Source of the DNA: Bacillus_I endophytica_A
Lineage (GTDB): Bacteria > Bacillota > Bacilli > Bacillales > Bacillaceae_H
NCBI RefSeq assembly: GCF_026790145.1
Contig: NZ_JALAMS010000006.1
Location: 1-40,371, forward strand
Length of the DNA: 40,371 nt
Direction of reading: 5' to 3'
Shown: piece by piece, positions 25,622-33,340 of the stretch
Numbering within the stretch: the stretch's first letter is position 1
How the letters are laid out: the number at the start of each line of letters is the position of its first letter
Made by a program: the position numbers and the translations under genes
The notes under the pieces: model-generated
The model's database searches: none
Told to the model about the DNA's origin: nothing
Seen by the model: only the letters and a program-made list of their open reading frames with translations

Positions 25622-25650
25622 TTGAAAATACAAAATATTAAAAATATAAT
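25622..25650 (+). promoter_or_regulatory. Candidate permease promoter
   Basis: TTGAAA (25622-25627), 17-bp spacer, TATAAT (25645-25650). The region from here through 25709 is nearly the same as that upstream of the dimethylglycine oxidase gene at about 9870-9952. Confidence 0.65.
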
Positions 25651-25706
25651 AAGTCCATCGACAAGATTTAACATTTAGTTAACAAGAAGGAGTTGGAATT
25701 GGAGTT

Positions 25707-25766
25707 ATGAAAGGCAAGACAGTTGTTATTATCGGAGCTGGTGTAGTTGGACATGGTACGGCTTAA
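25707..25766 (+). pseudogene. 19-codon stub of the dimethylglycine oxidase gene
   Basis: ATG 25707 begins MKGKTVVIIGAGVVGHGTA and stops at TAA 25764. It matches the start of the intact gene at 9950 (KIVIIGAGVVGCSTA) in both DNA and protein, including the upstream leader. It may act as a short leader peptide for the permease mRNA, but more likely it is a scar of duplication. Confidence 0.88.
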
Positions 25767-25837
25767 TTATTCAAAGATATCGACAAAGGAATTTGGCATC
25801 CAAGTTATTAATAATTTATATAAAGGAGCTATTTCAT

Positions 25838-27241
25838 ATGAATCAAAAAGAAAAATTACAGAAGACTCTTCGAATGCGTCACATGATGATGATTGCGTTT
25901 GGAGGTTCTATCGGTGCAGGCCTGTTCGTAGGCAGTGGTGCTATCATCCAGGATACTGGACCATCAGCAGTCCTTACAGCCTTAATGGCTGGAATCTTAG
26001 TTATTCTTATTATGAGGATGCTAGGAGAAATGGTTGTAGCAAAGCCTAGTCTAGGTTCGTTTTCAGATTACGGCCGAGAGGCTCTTGGAAATTGGGCAGG
26101 TTTTACAGTTGGTTGGTTATACTGGTACTTCTGGGTTATTGTTATTGCTGTAGAAGCAATTGCAGGTGCTACAATACTACAAGATTGGATATTCCCTAAT
26201 ACTCCACTTTGGATATTAAATTTAATCCTTTTATTAGCGTTAACGTTAACTAATCTCTTCTCGGTTAAAGCTTACGGTGAATTTGAATATTGGTTTTCAT
26301 TGATTAAAGTTGTTACAATTACTTTATTTCTCTTAGTTGGTGGGGCGTATGTTTTAGGCCTATTACCTGGTACTACAATGAATTTCTCTAATTTGACGAC
26401 GCATGGTGGGTTTGCACCAGTTGGTACAGGTGCGGTATTTGTCGCTATAGCGACTATTATTTTTTCTTTTGTTGGTTCTGAAATTGTAACTATTGCGGCA
26501 GCAGAATCCGATGAATCAGAAAAGGCCGTGGTGAAGGCTGTAAATTCTGTTATCATCCGTATTTTAATGTTTTATGTAGGATCCGTCTTTTTAATTGTAA
26601 CTATTATTCCATGGAATAATGCCGTAGCACTTAAAAACCCCTACGTTAACGCCCTTAAAGTCATTGGTATACCTGGTGCTGACGTAATTATGAATCTAGT
26701 TGTCGTTACAGCAGTTCTCTCTTGTTTAAACTCAGGGCTGTATACTGCATCTCGAATGTTGTTCGCTTTAGGTAATAAGGGAGATACCCCAAAATGGATG
26801 CTTAATGTTACGAAACGAGGAGTTCCCTTAAAGGCAATTCTTACATGTACTATATTTGGCTTTTTATCTGTAATTATGTCTTTTATATCCCCAGATACAG
26901 TATTTCAATTCTTATTAAATTCTTCAGGAGCAATTGCTCTCTTTGTATACTTACTGATCGCCATTTCCCAGTTAATTCTTCGTAAAAAGATTGAGAATGA
27001 AATGCCTCATCGTCTTAAATTTCGTATGTGGGGTTATCCTTATGTGACCATTGCATCAATTATTGCAATCACTATGATTATTGGAACTATGGGCTTTAAC
27101 TCCGAGACTCAATCCCAGTTAGTATTAAGTATATTTAGTGTGATTGTTGTGGTCATTCTCTATATAATTAAAACAAACGTTACACGAAAAAAAGCTATCA
27201 ATTCTAATATCGTTGAGGATGATATATCTAAGATTAAATAG
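25838..27241 (+). CDS. APC-superfamily amino acid permease
   Basis: A 467-aa secondary transporter of about 12 helices in the AAT/GABA-permease branch: LRMRHMMMIAFGGSIGAGLF at helix 1, GEMVVAKPSLGSFSDYGREA, GWLYWYFWV, FSFVGSEIVTIAAAES, and NSGLYTASRMLFALG. The start is ATG 25838, 9 bases after AAAGGAG; the longer upstream frame has no ribosome binding site. The substrate cannot be read from sequence. Its captured dimethylglycine-oxidase promoter and place beside the glycine operon suggest glycine, serine, sarcosine or another related amino acid (inference). Confidence 0.88.
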   Translation: MNQKEKLQKTLRMRHMMMIAFGGSIGAGLFVGSGAIIQDTGPSAVLTALMAGILVILIMRMLGEMVVAKPSLGSFSDYGREALGNWAGFTVGWLYWYFWVIVIAVEAIAGATILQDWIFPNTPLWILNLILLLALTLTNLFSVKAYGEFEYWFSLIKVVTITLFLLVGGAYVLGLLPGTTMNFSNLTTHGGFAPVGTGAVFVAIATIIFSFVGSEIVTIAAAESDESEKAVVKAVNSVIIRILMFYVGSVFLIVTIIPWNNAVALKNPYVNALKVIGIPGADVIMNLVVVTAVLSCLNSGLYTASRMLFALGNKGDTPKWMLNVTKRGVPLKAILTCTIFGFLSVIMSFISPDTVFQFLLNSSGAIALFVYLLIAISQLILRKKIENEMPHRLKFRMWGYPYVTIASIIAITMIIGTMGFNSETQSQLVLSIFSVIVVVILYIIKTNVTRKKAINSNIVEDDISKIK

Positions 27242-27325
27242 TCTTGATATAAACCTTACTTGACTTTATAAAGGTTTTCCCTATTAGTAACTTTTATTTA
27301 TCCCAATGTATTTCTCCATATGTAG

Positions 27326-27362
27326 AAACCCTTTGCTAGTGCTAAGCAAAGGGTTTATTTTT
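27326..27362 (+). terminator. Terminator of the permease gene
   Basis: AAACCCTTTGCT (27326-27337) and AGCAAAGGGTTT (27345-27356) form a perfect stem followed by ATTTTTTATTT. Confidence 0.88.
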
Positions 27363-27512
27363 TATTTGCTATATGAAGGTTAGTGAAGTTCTACCTATGC
27401 TTACCCTAGCCTTTAGAGAATGGCGAGAGATACTGATTCAGGGTTGAAGTTCTTATTTTTTAGATATGAAGTAATATGTTATTTGAAGAGTCTTTTGTAT
27501 AATAATAGACTC

Positions 27513-27713
27513 TTATGAAGAAACCGATTGAAGTTCTTTCGTTAAGCGTAAAAAAGTTTCTTTATCTTTATTTTTTAATGATTGGTCAATTTCCTCAAGG
27601 ATCTTACCTTTTTTGAAATCCTTCACAACTTGTTTCAAAAATAATTCAGCTACTACCTCGTCATGTATATTTATTTCAACTTGGTTCATTTCATTAGAAA
27701 CGTTATTTTCCAT
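27513..27713 (-). CDS. IDEAL-domain protein
   Basis: A 66-aa acidic protein whose C-terminal half, ILEEIDQSLKNKDKETFLRL, fits the short IDEAL domain named after its conserved core. The domain is found in small Bacillus proteins, including the competence regulator ComK-binding region of MecA-adaptor-like proteins and others. AAGGGG precedes ATG 27713 by about 10 bases. It stands alone at the border between catabolic island and plasmid backbone. Function unknown. Confidence 0.75.
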   Translation of the reverse strand: MENNVSNEMNQVEINIHDEVVAELFLKQVVKDFKKGKILEEIDQSLKNKDKETFLRLTKELQSVSS

Positions 27714-27870
27714 CCAACGTCAACCCCTTTATCTGTTCTCTTTGGTAAAAAGTATTCCCCTTTTACACTCTTTTAATACGAGATTAATAGATAAAATTTT
27801 TAATGTCATATATCCTTAAGGCTATAGACAAAGGCTTGAGCTTTTTGAAATCATAAGAATACCCATAACA

Positions 27871-27907
27871 AAGACCGCCCAGTATTCATAGTGTATAAGG
27901 CGGTCTT
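27871..27907 (-). terminator. Inverted repeat downstream of the HTH gene
   Basis: AAGACCGCC and GGCGGTCTT form a 9-bp GC-rich stem with a 19-nt loop, about 60 bp after the stop of the minus-strand HTH gene, followed by TTGTT. Likely a terminator. Confidence 0.6.
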
Positions 27908-27966
27908 AAGTATATTTATGACATATAACTATTCGCTTTTTCACGACAATATTCCAATCTATAATT

Positions 27967-28179
27967 CTAGATATCAAAAAAGTCTTCTGCCTTTGCATCC
28001 TTCTGAACCTTTTTAATAACTGTCATAATTTTTTTTACCGTAGGAATGCTAGGATGATGTTTTCCCGTGCAAATATCACTAATTGTGTGTCTTGAAACTT
28101 TAGAGTTCTTGGCTAACCATTCCTGAGTCCGCCCTTCTACAGTTAACCAAGTTTTTAATTTGTTCCTCTTCTTTCCCAT
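27967..28179 (-). CDS. Small XRE/Cro-type HTH regulator
   Basis: A 70-aa protein that is little more than a helix-turn-helix: KLKTWLTVEGRTQEWLAKNS, then KVSRHTISDICTGKHHPSIP as turn and recognition helix, then PTVKKIMTVIKK. GAGGTG lies 7 bases before ATG 28179. It is divergent from the membrane-protein/FtsK/Replic_Relax cluster and may control it. Target unknown. Confidence 0.85.
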   Translation of the reverse strand: MGKKRNKLKTWLTVEGRTQEWLAKNSKVSRHTISDICTGKHHPSIPTVKKIMTVIKKVQKDAKAEDFFDI

Positions 28180-28342
28180 CGTTCACACCTCTATCTTATG
28201 TTTTCATATTCCCATCTATGCCCATTTTGTTCAGAGATTATACATAAACTTTTCATGATTCCCCGATTTTTTTGTTAGACAAGGTAAGTCGAACAAGCCA
28301 TACAACATACACTCCACTATACCAACTTAGGAGGAGATCTAT

Positions 28343-28519
28343 ATGGTTACAGTCCTGGGAACAAGCCTAGTGTTGTTTACGGTGATCTATGCAGAGAGAA
28401 AAGGATGGGTCGATAAAGAAAAAGTAAGAGTGGTCATGCAGGTTGGAATGAATGTTGGTATCTTGGGGAGCTTGCTCTATTTTTTATATACGTTGTCTTC
28501 TTTCCTTCCTTTCTTATGA
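28343..28519 (+). CDS. Small two-helix membrane protein upstream of the FtsK-like gene
   Basis: 58 aa: VTVLGTSLVLFTVIYAERKG is a first membrane segment, then a charged VDKEKVR linker, then VGMNVGILGSLLYFLYTLSS as the second. GGAGGAGA precedes ATG 28343 by 7 bases. About 120 bp upstream of the FtsK-like gene in the same direction, so it may belong to the same membrane-linked DNA transfer or maintenance module. No family recognised. Confidence 0.7.
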   Translation: MVTVLGTSLVLFTVIYAERKGWVDKEKVRVVMQVGMNVGILGSLLYFLYTLSSFLPFL

Positions 28520-28639
28520 CCAGAGTTCCGACCAGGCTAGAAGAGAAAAAGGAATAGGTTTATTTCTGTAATAAAGGCATTTGGAAGCTTCCTTTTTTAT
28601 GGAACTATCTATAAAAGATAAAAAGAAGGAGTGAAAACG

Positions 28640-29806
28640 ATGTGGGAGCTTATGGCAATTCCAATTGTAACGAGTGCGGCTGCTTTGTGGTTTGGAAAGA
28701 ATACATCTAGTGAGGAACATCAAACTGTTCAACGGATCTTTGAACAGTATCACATTTGTATAAAAGAAGGGAAAAACAATCGATATCCTCAACTTGTTCG
28801 AGAGTGTAAAAGTACAAAACAAATTAAGCTCATTTATCGCACATCTTTAGCATTAGAAGAAAAAATATTGCGAACGTTACAACAGATTTTATCCGTAACT
28901 TTAGATCAAGAAGTGAACGTATCTTTTAAGAAATGGCTCATCATTGAAATCTCCAAAAGTAAAATGCCTTCTTATGTGGCATACCAAGATGTTCCTTATA
29001 GAAAAGGATGGGTAGTTCCTTTAGGGAAAAACCGTCAAGGATGGCACTTTCATCATTTTGATCATACACCTCATACAACCATTTCTGGTACGACTCGTTT
29101 TGGAAAAACCGTCATGATGAAAGTCATGATGACGTATCTTATTGAACATCATCCCAGAGATGCCCAATTCATCATTATCGATTTAAAGGGCGGATTAGAG
29201 TTTGACCGATATAAGAACCTACAACAAGTCAAACGTATAGCCAGTAATCCCATAGAGGCCTTATATGCCTTGAAACAGGTACAGAAAGACATGAACGAAC
29301 GAATGGCCCTTTTTAAGCGTCAAGGATGGTCGAATATTGTGGACACTCCCCTCTCTCAACGTCTGTTTGTTTTGATTGATGAAGCCGCACAACTGACACC
29401 TGAAAAATTTATGGAGAAAGAAGAAAAGAAGACGTTAACCCAGTGTCAATCGATACTCAGCGAAATAGCACGCCTAGGAGGCGCTCTGGGCGTTCGATTG
29501 GTGTATGGAACCCAATACCCTACCTCGAATGTATTGAATGGCTCTATCAAGCAAAATGCGGATTTAAAGATTAGTTTTCGTCTAGGAAGTGATTATGCGT
29601 CTAAGGTAGCCCTTGATGCTTATGGAGCCGAAACCTTACCTTCAGATATCAAAGGGCGTGCGTTGATTAAAACGCATGAAGTGAAAGAAGTGCAAGTCCC
29701 CTACCTCAATCATGAGGAAATCTGGAAACGGATTGGAGGGTATGAAATTGCAAAACAAACAGTTATGCCAAACGAGACAGGAGAAGATTATGTACACCTT
29801 GGATAA
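28640..29806 (+). CDS. FtsK/SpoIIIE-domain DNA translocase-like ATPase
   Basis: 388 aa with one N-terminal membrane segment (about residues 4-19), then a FtsK/SpoIIIE P-loop domain: Walker A GTTRFGKT (150-157), DLKGGLEFDRY (181-191), Walker B LFVLIDEAAQL (D247-E248). It is much shorter than chromosomal FtsK and lacks the gamma domain. On Firmicute plasmids such proteins act in plasmid maintenance or as coupling-type ATPases in transfer. The start is ATG 28640, 8 bases after AAGGAG; the GTG at 28631 overlaps that site. The stop overlaps the start of the next gene by 17 bp, so the two are coupled. Confidence 0.88.
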   Translation: MWELMAIPIVTSAAALWFGKNTSSEEHQTVQRIFEQYHICIKEGKNNRYPQLVRECKSTKQIKLIYRTSLALEEKILRTLQQILSVTLDQEVNVSFKKWLIIEISKSKMPSYVAYQDVPYRKGWVVPLGKNRQGWHFHHFDHTPHTTISGTTRFGKTVMMKVMMTYLIEHHPRDAQFIIIDLKGGLEFDRYKNLQQVKRIASNPIEALYALKQVQKDMNERMALFKRQGWSNIVDTPLSQRLFVLIDEAAQLTPEKFMEKEEKKTLTQCQSILSEIARLGGALGVRLVYGTQYPTSNVLNGSIKQNADLKISFRLGSDYASKVALDAYGAETLPSDIKGRALIKTHEVKEVQVPYLNHEEIWKRIGGYEIAKQTVMPNETGEDYVHLG

Positions 29807-30362
29807 GTTGGAGTGCATGAGTCGGTCTCAATTGCAATTTCTCTTTCAGTTGAAGAGTGTACGCAATGCCAATCGTGTTCTCTATAATATGAGTCCCTTT
29901 TTAAATCACAAGCGTCTTCATGAAAACGTCTATTATTTGTCTAAGAAAGGTCGTCAACATATTGGATCGGAGAAGAACAAACCTCATTTAACACAGTTAG
30001 AACATAAAGTGAGACGGAATGATATTTACTTGTATTATGGATGTCCGAAGGATTGGAAAGTGGAACGACCGAATGAATGGAGGATCCAGGGAGAAACCTA
30101 TAAGCTCATTAGTGATGCTCGCTTTTCCCTTCATGGTGTCATTTGCTTTGTGGAAGTGGATCTCAAACAGAAGATGCTCGAAAATAAGAAGAAAATTAGG
30201 TTGTATAGCTCCCTCTTTCAAGCCCTAGGAGAACAGCAAGCCCTACTCATCTTCTATACGACCACTCCAGTGAGAAAAGAAAGAATTCTAAGCTGGTGTC
30301 AGGAATATAAAGTCAATGCGGAAATTTTAACGACAGAGGATTTTGAAAATTATTTTTTATAA
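29790..30362 (+). CDS. Replication-relaxation family protein
   Basis: A 190-aa protein of the Replic_Relax type, usually found beside FtsK-like ATPases on Bacillus plasmids. It has an N-terminal winged helix (MSRSQLQFLFQLKSVRNANRVLY), then YYLSKKGRQHIG, and a C-terminal half with ISDARFSLHGVICFVEVDLK, which resembles a nuclease-fold core (D/E-x-K). The start is ATG 29790 with AGGAGA 5 bases upstream, inside the end of the ATPase gene; a longer frame starting at 29712 is unlikely. The biochemical role of the family is poorly known; single-strand or plasmid relaxation functions are suggested by its name only. Confidence 0.82.
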   Translation: MYTLDKLECMSRSQLQFLFQLKSVRNANRVLYNMSPFLNHKRLHENVYYLSKKGRQHIGSEKNKPHLTQLEHKVRRNDIYLYYGCPKDWKVERPNEWRIQGETYKLISDARFSLHGVICFVEVDLKQKMLENKKKIRLYSSLFQALGEQQALLIFYTTTPVRKERILSWCQEYKVNAEILTTEDFENYFL

Positions 30363-30427
30363 ACGTACAAACGGTATAAATTATAATATGGACAAATTAC
30401 AATCAGGCAGCCCTTATGAGGCACTAT

Positions 30428-30458
30428 TTATCTTTTAGAACTATGTTCTAAAAGATAA
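30428..30458. repeat. 14-bp perfect inverted repeat
   Basis: TTATCTTTTAGAAC (30428-30441), loop TAT, GTTCTAAAAGATAA (30445-30458). Weak as a terminator because it is AT-rich without a T-run. It lies between the replication-relaxation gene and the promoter at 30521 and could be an operator or an origin-type cruciform. Confidence 0.7.
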
Positions 30459-30520
30459 TATTTAAACAAAAAAATAATGACTCATTTAAGGGAAATCTAT
30501 AAAAATAGGTCGAATATACA

Positions 30521-30549
30521 TTGTGCACATTGGTAGAGTTTGCTATAAT
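30521..30549 (+). promoter_or_regulatory. Promoter of the replication-type HTH gene
   Basis: TTGTGC (30521-30526), 17-bp spacer, TATAAT (30544-30549). The resulting mRNA would have a leader of about 265 nt with strong secondary structure. Confidence 0.7.
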
Positions 30550-30575
30550 AACAGCAATTAGACAGTTCGGAATAG

Positions 30576-30687
30576 AAAAAAGGTTCAAGGCAATCATAGT
30601 GATGTTGGACGCATCCTATGACGGCTCACCGTGACATGACCACGGTAAACACTTACCTCAAACCTTGTTCACATAGTTAAAGTTTCT
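30576..30687 (-). ncRNA. Candidate antisense RNA against the leader
   Basis: On the minus strand TTGCAA (30722-30717), a 17-bp spacer and TAAAAT (30699-30694) form a promoter facing left. A run of six T on that strand (30581-30576) follows a hairpin region. Such a roughly 110-nt RNA would cover the CGGTAAACAC antiterminator segment and push the leader towards termination. Inferred from layout only. Confidence 0.35.
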
Positions 30688-30745
30688 ATCTGCATTTTAC
30701 AGCAAAACTTTAACTATTGCAAGGGTTTATTGTACTCTCTTTCGT

Positions 30746-30794
30746 AAAGGGTGTGTTTACCGAATTTTTAAACGGTAAACACACCCTTTTTCTT
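30746..30794 (+). terminator. Intrinsic terminator inside the leader
   Basis: AAAGGGTGTGTTTACCG (30746-30762) and CGGTAAACACACCCTTT (30773-30789) form a perfect 17-bp stem followed by TTCTTTT. It lies only about 27 bp before the start codon of the downstream gene, so it can act as an on/off switch. Confidence 0.88.
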
Positions 30795-30820
30795 TTCCTA
30801 CAGAAAAGAGGAGAGAAAAT

Positions 30821-31822
30821 ATGTTAATTTTCAGTGATGATTTTGCCCGTATGCAAAACTATGAATCTTATACGAGAACCCAAAATGAACAGAAACAAAT
30901 GAAGTATAAATTATTAAGTATTATAGAATCTGTATTTGGAGATTCATATGCTCGTTTAAAACCAGAAACACGAGACGCCATTGATATGATTTGCTTCCTA
31001 GCAACAGATAAAGGCTTTGTTTATGCGAAAGATACTTATTTTGCTGAGAAACACGATGTTTCTGCTCGTACCATTCGTCGTGTCATGAAAACATTAGAGG
31101 AAGCTGGAAAGATCGTGAAGGCTCATCGTTCTTCTTCTAAACATAATGGTCGAGGCGCTGCTGTTTATTTCTTTGTGAATCACCCTTGCTTTGCACACTG
31201 GAAAACCTATTTTGGCTTTGATGTCCAAGCTGATGTCCAAGCTGATAATGCTGAAATCCCTTGTGGGAGTAAGGGTGAAGAGGCTAAAAAAGTTTCTACC
31301 TATTCTTTACCTGAAAATCATTATATTAAAAATCATTGTATGTATAACACGATTCCTTTTATCAAAGGAGTCCCTAAACTAATTAATCAAACCTTTAAAG
31401 ATGTGTTTAAAGACTCTTTAAGAAATCTTTATTTACGTGTACGTGTGGCTTCTCAAAAAGTATGTCAGTCTGTATCTATGACTCTTTCTAAAAAGGATAT
31501 TCACTCGATTGCTTATGAATCTATTCATACTTTATTTACATACATAAAAACGCGTTCTATGAGCTTTGAAGAGCAATGTAAGTTAGTGTATCGTATTGCT
31601 TTAAATAAATTTAATGAACTTGTGCAAACAGCAGATAACAAAGATAAAGAAGAGTCTGTAGTTGTAACCCCTCGTAAAATTGTGCGTAAAGAAATGCTCC
31701 CGGATTGGTTCCAGGCACAACAGGAGAAAGAAGAAACAAAAGAAAGTGAAGAAAACGTATATATAGAGTCTGAGGAAGAAGAAATGGCGAGAATGAAAGC
31801 TATTTTAGCCCAGTACGCATAA
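30821..31822 (+). CDS. HTH plasmid protein, probable replication initiator or replication regulator
   Basis: 333 aa. The N-terminal third carries a winged helix: YAKDTYFAEKHDVSARTIRR as the HTH, then VMKTLEEAGKIVKAHRSS and a wing with GRGAAVYFFVNH. A variable middle has a tandem ADVQADVQAD repeat. The C-terminal part is helical and ends in an acidic, glutamate-rich tail. AGAGGAGAG lies 7 bases before ATG 30821. I recognise the type from B. cereus group plasmids, where it is annotated only as an HTH protein. The attenuator and candidate antisense RNA upstream are the reason to suspect a replication initiator, since copy-number control uses such leaders. Not proven. Confidence 0.7.
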   Translation: MLIFSDDFARMQNYESYTRTQNEQKQMKYKLLSIIESVFGDSYARLKPETRDAIDMICFLATDKGFVYAKDTYFAEKHDVSARTIRRVMKTLEEAGKIVKAHRSSSKHNGRGAAVYFFVNHPCFAHWKTYFGFDVQADVQADNAEIPCGSKGEEAKKVSTYSLPENHYIKNHCMYNTIPFIKGVPKLINQTFKDVFKDSLRNLYLRVRVASQKVCQSVSMTLSKKDIHSIAYESIHTLFTYIKTRSMSFEEQCKLVYRIALNKFNELVQTADNKDKEESVVVTPRKIVRKEMLPDWFQAQQEKEETKESEENVYIESEEEEMARMKAILAQYA

Positions 31823-32011
31823 TCATTGGTGACTTAAATTTTCTAAGTTACTGTGAATGTAAAATAAAGTTTAATAAATTATAAAAATGATTGGTTAGAA
31901 TTCTGTATTTAATTTATTCCATTATCAGGTGCACTTATCTAACAGGTAGCACCTCCCTAAAAGCGACACGGCACTTAATGCTTATTGTCATTTAAATTAC
32001 AGGAAGGTAGT

Positions 32012-32389
32012 ATGTATGTGATATGGAAAAAGGTAATCGAGAAGCCATGTTTCGCCAACTATGCAATCAGGATGTTTCCCCAACCAGCAATTTATTTCCT
32101 GACCGAATACCTGCATGAAGAAATTAAGGTAGATTACTATGATAATCGAGATGAATACTATGTTGGGGGCGGAGGCAGTCACCGTACAATCTTAGCAAAA
32201 ATTATCGGTATGGAAACAATAAAAGTTCTTGTAACACCCCATGAATTCAAAACAGAGTTGTTTGAAGAGAAAAAAAGACGAAAACAAATGGAAATAGAAG
32301 AAAAAGATCGTTTGGAAAAAGAACTTCAATTACTGATAAATCGGGTTTCAAATTTAGTTTTGGATTTGACTACAGAAAAAGACTCCTGA
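32012..32389 (+). CDS. ParB/Srx-like domain protein, short
   Basis: 125 aa from ATG 32012; a TTG at 31985 is an alternative. The centre reads YYDNRDEYYVGGGGSHRT followed by ILAKIIGMETIKVLVT, a ParB/sulfiredoxin-type strand-loop-helix. It aligns by eye with DDFYAVYGDGTHRTLWAKVT in the larger protein at 39219. The rest is a lysine- and glutamate-rich coiled coil. Compared with that protein it lacks about 130 N-terminal residues, so it may be a trimmed relative. In the shared motif the usual D-G is G-G here. Function unknown. Confidence 0.6.
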   Translation: MYVIWKKVIEKPCFANYAIRMFPQPAIYFLTEYLHEEIKVDYYDNRDEYYVGGGGSHRTILAKIIGMETIKVLVTPHEFKTELFEEKKRRKQMEIEEKDRLEKELQLLINRVSNLVLDLTTEKDS

Positions 32390-32410
32390 GAAAAAGGCAT
32401 AGATATTGAT

Positions 32411-32638
32411 GTGACTTATAAAGAGAAGTTCATTGGCCACTTTAGAGTTATAAATCCAAATGATTTTGAAAGAATATTTGATGAACTAAAGGTATTAGAA
32501 GCATTAATTGATGCTCGAAGATTACTCCGAGACTCGCTCTCATTGCTTAACATACGTTATTTTAAACTGAGGAGAAGAAGTCACTGGCGTATAACTGAAT
32601 TTCTAGATAACTTAGCTAAATCTAATTATTTTAAGTGA
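32411..32638 (+). CDS. Hypothetical short protein
   Basis: 75 aa from a GTG start with only a poor ribosome binding site, 21 bp after the preceding gene. Contains a leucine/arginine-rich helix (LEALIDARRLLRDSLSLLN). Not recognised; it could be a real downstream partner of the ParB/Srx-like gene, the end of a decayed gene, or a chance frame. Confidence 0.35.
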   Translation: MTYKEKFIGHFRVINPNDFERIFDELKVLEALIDARRLLRDSLSLLNIRYFKLRRRSHWRITEFLDNLAKSNYFK

Positions 32639-32741
32639 TGGTTTATTATTAAGAAACGGCCAAATTGTTTCATACTCTTTTTTATTTATTTAAAATGTGT
32701 ATTTGTGACGTATTTTTGATTAATCATAAACAACGGCAGCA

Positions 32742-32772
32742 AAATAAAAAAGAAGCCGTGAAATGGCTCCCT
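32742..32772 (-). terminator. Terminator of the 33111 gene
   Basis: On the minus strand GGAGCC-ATTTCAC-GGCTTC followed by TTTTTTATTTTG, about 80 bp after the stop at 32851. Confidence 0.65.
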
Positions 32773-32850
32773 AGAAATTCTATATAACGATTCCGTAAGG
32801 TGTTCTTATGTAAAAGTATTGTTATCATTTAAATTATGATGTGATGAGCC

Positions 32851-33111
32851 TTATCTTTTTTTATTAATAGCTAGAACGGCACTTAATGGATCGGATGGGT
32901 TCTTCCTCTTTGCTATAATTTTTTCTTGTTCATTTCGCACATTTCTAATTTTATCTAATATATCTTGCAGAAGAATAGCTTCTTGTGTTTCAGGATGTAT
33001 CGCTGTATTCCCTTCAATTTTGTAACCCTTTAGTTCAAAAGTGGAAAAATCCTTTCCAGACTCCATAATGTCATCTAATGAAAGTTCATCTCCCATTTTA
33101 TACTTAGACAT
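32851..33111 (-). CDS. Hypothetical small protein
   Basis: 86 aa, charged: a short acidic N-terminus (MGDELSLDDIMESGKDFS), a possible beta pair (ELKGYKIEGNTAIHPETQEA) and a helical basic tail. GGGGGA stands 7 bases before ATG 33111 and a terminator follows, so I accept it as a gene. No family recognised. Upstream, tandem AGACATATC boxes lie at 33150-33167, the same motif found at the DUF3967-type gene, so the two may be co-regulated. Confidence 0.6.
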   Translation of the reverse strand: MSKYKMGDELSLDDIMESGKDFSTFELKGYKIEGNTAIHPETQEAILLQDILDKIRNVRNEQEKIIAKRKNPSDPLSAVLAINKKR

Positions 33112-33180
33112 CTAAAATTCCCCCTATAATATTTTGATCGCTATTAACAAGACATATCAGACATATCACTAAAACTTTTA

Positions 33181-33320
33181 CTAGGAATTTCTCGAGAGCG
33201 TCTTCTTAATTTTTTGAATGTCACGAGCTATACTGATTATTTGTTGAGCTTGTGCTTCTAAGTTGGAATTAATATATTCTTGTAGTTTCGCAAACTGCTT
33301 CGCTTAGTTCATCTCCACAT
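33181..33320 (-). pseudogene. Fragment of a decayed coiled-coil gene
   Basis: Minus strand reads KQFAKLQEYINSNLEAQAQQ and then a helix ending TLSRNS before a stop at 33181. The preceding bases give GDELSEA in another frame, showing a frameshift. It looks like the C-terminal end of a small plasmid protein whose start has been lost. It diverges from the stub at 33534. Confidence 0.5.
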
Positions 33321-33340
33321 TTAATTAAGCCTCCTTCTTT

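Larger units (their letters stand above)
25507..25837. other. Divergent region, glyA operon / permease
   Basis: Right half of the duplicated promoter cassette. It holds the rightward promoter, the dimethylglycine oxidase stub (25707-25766) and about 70 bp of leader before the permease. No further gene seen. Confidence 0.65.
30556..30820 (+). promoter_or_regulatory. Attenuator-like leader
   Basis: In order: a hairpin around TCATAG...CTATGA (30592-30620), a free segment CGGTAAACAC (30643-30652), a long stem (AAACCTTG...ATAGTTAAAGTTT with AAACTTTAACTAT...CAAGGGTTT, about 30659-30728), and a perfect terminator (30746-30794). The 3' arm of the terminator begins with the same CGGTAAACAC. The free segment can therefore pair with the terminator's 5' arm and prevent it, the logic of attenuation in inc18-type plasmid replication control. 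Confidence 0.65.

Noticed and set aside
28631..28639. GTG start for the FtsK-like gene
   Set aside because: It is part of the AGAAGGAG ribosome binding site; ATG 28640 has the right spacing.
33150..33167. CRISPR-like or long tandem repeat from the AGACATATC words
   Set aside because: Only two copies are truly tandem; the rest are dispersed and partly coding, so they fit operator boxes, not a CRISPR array. No CRISPR array was seen in the window.
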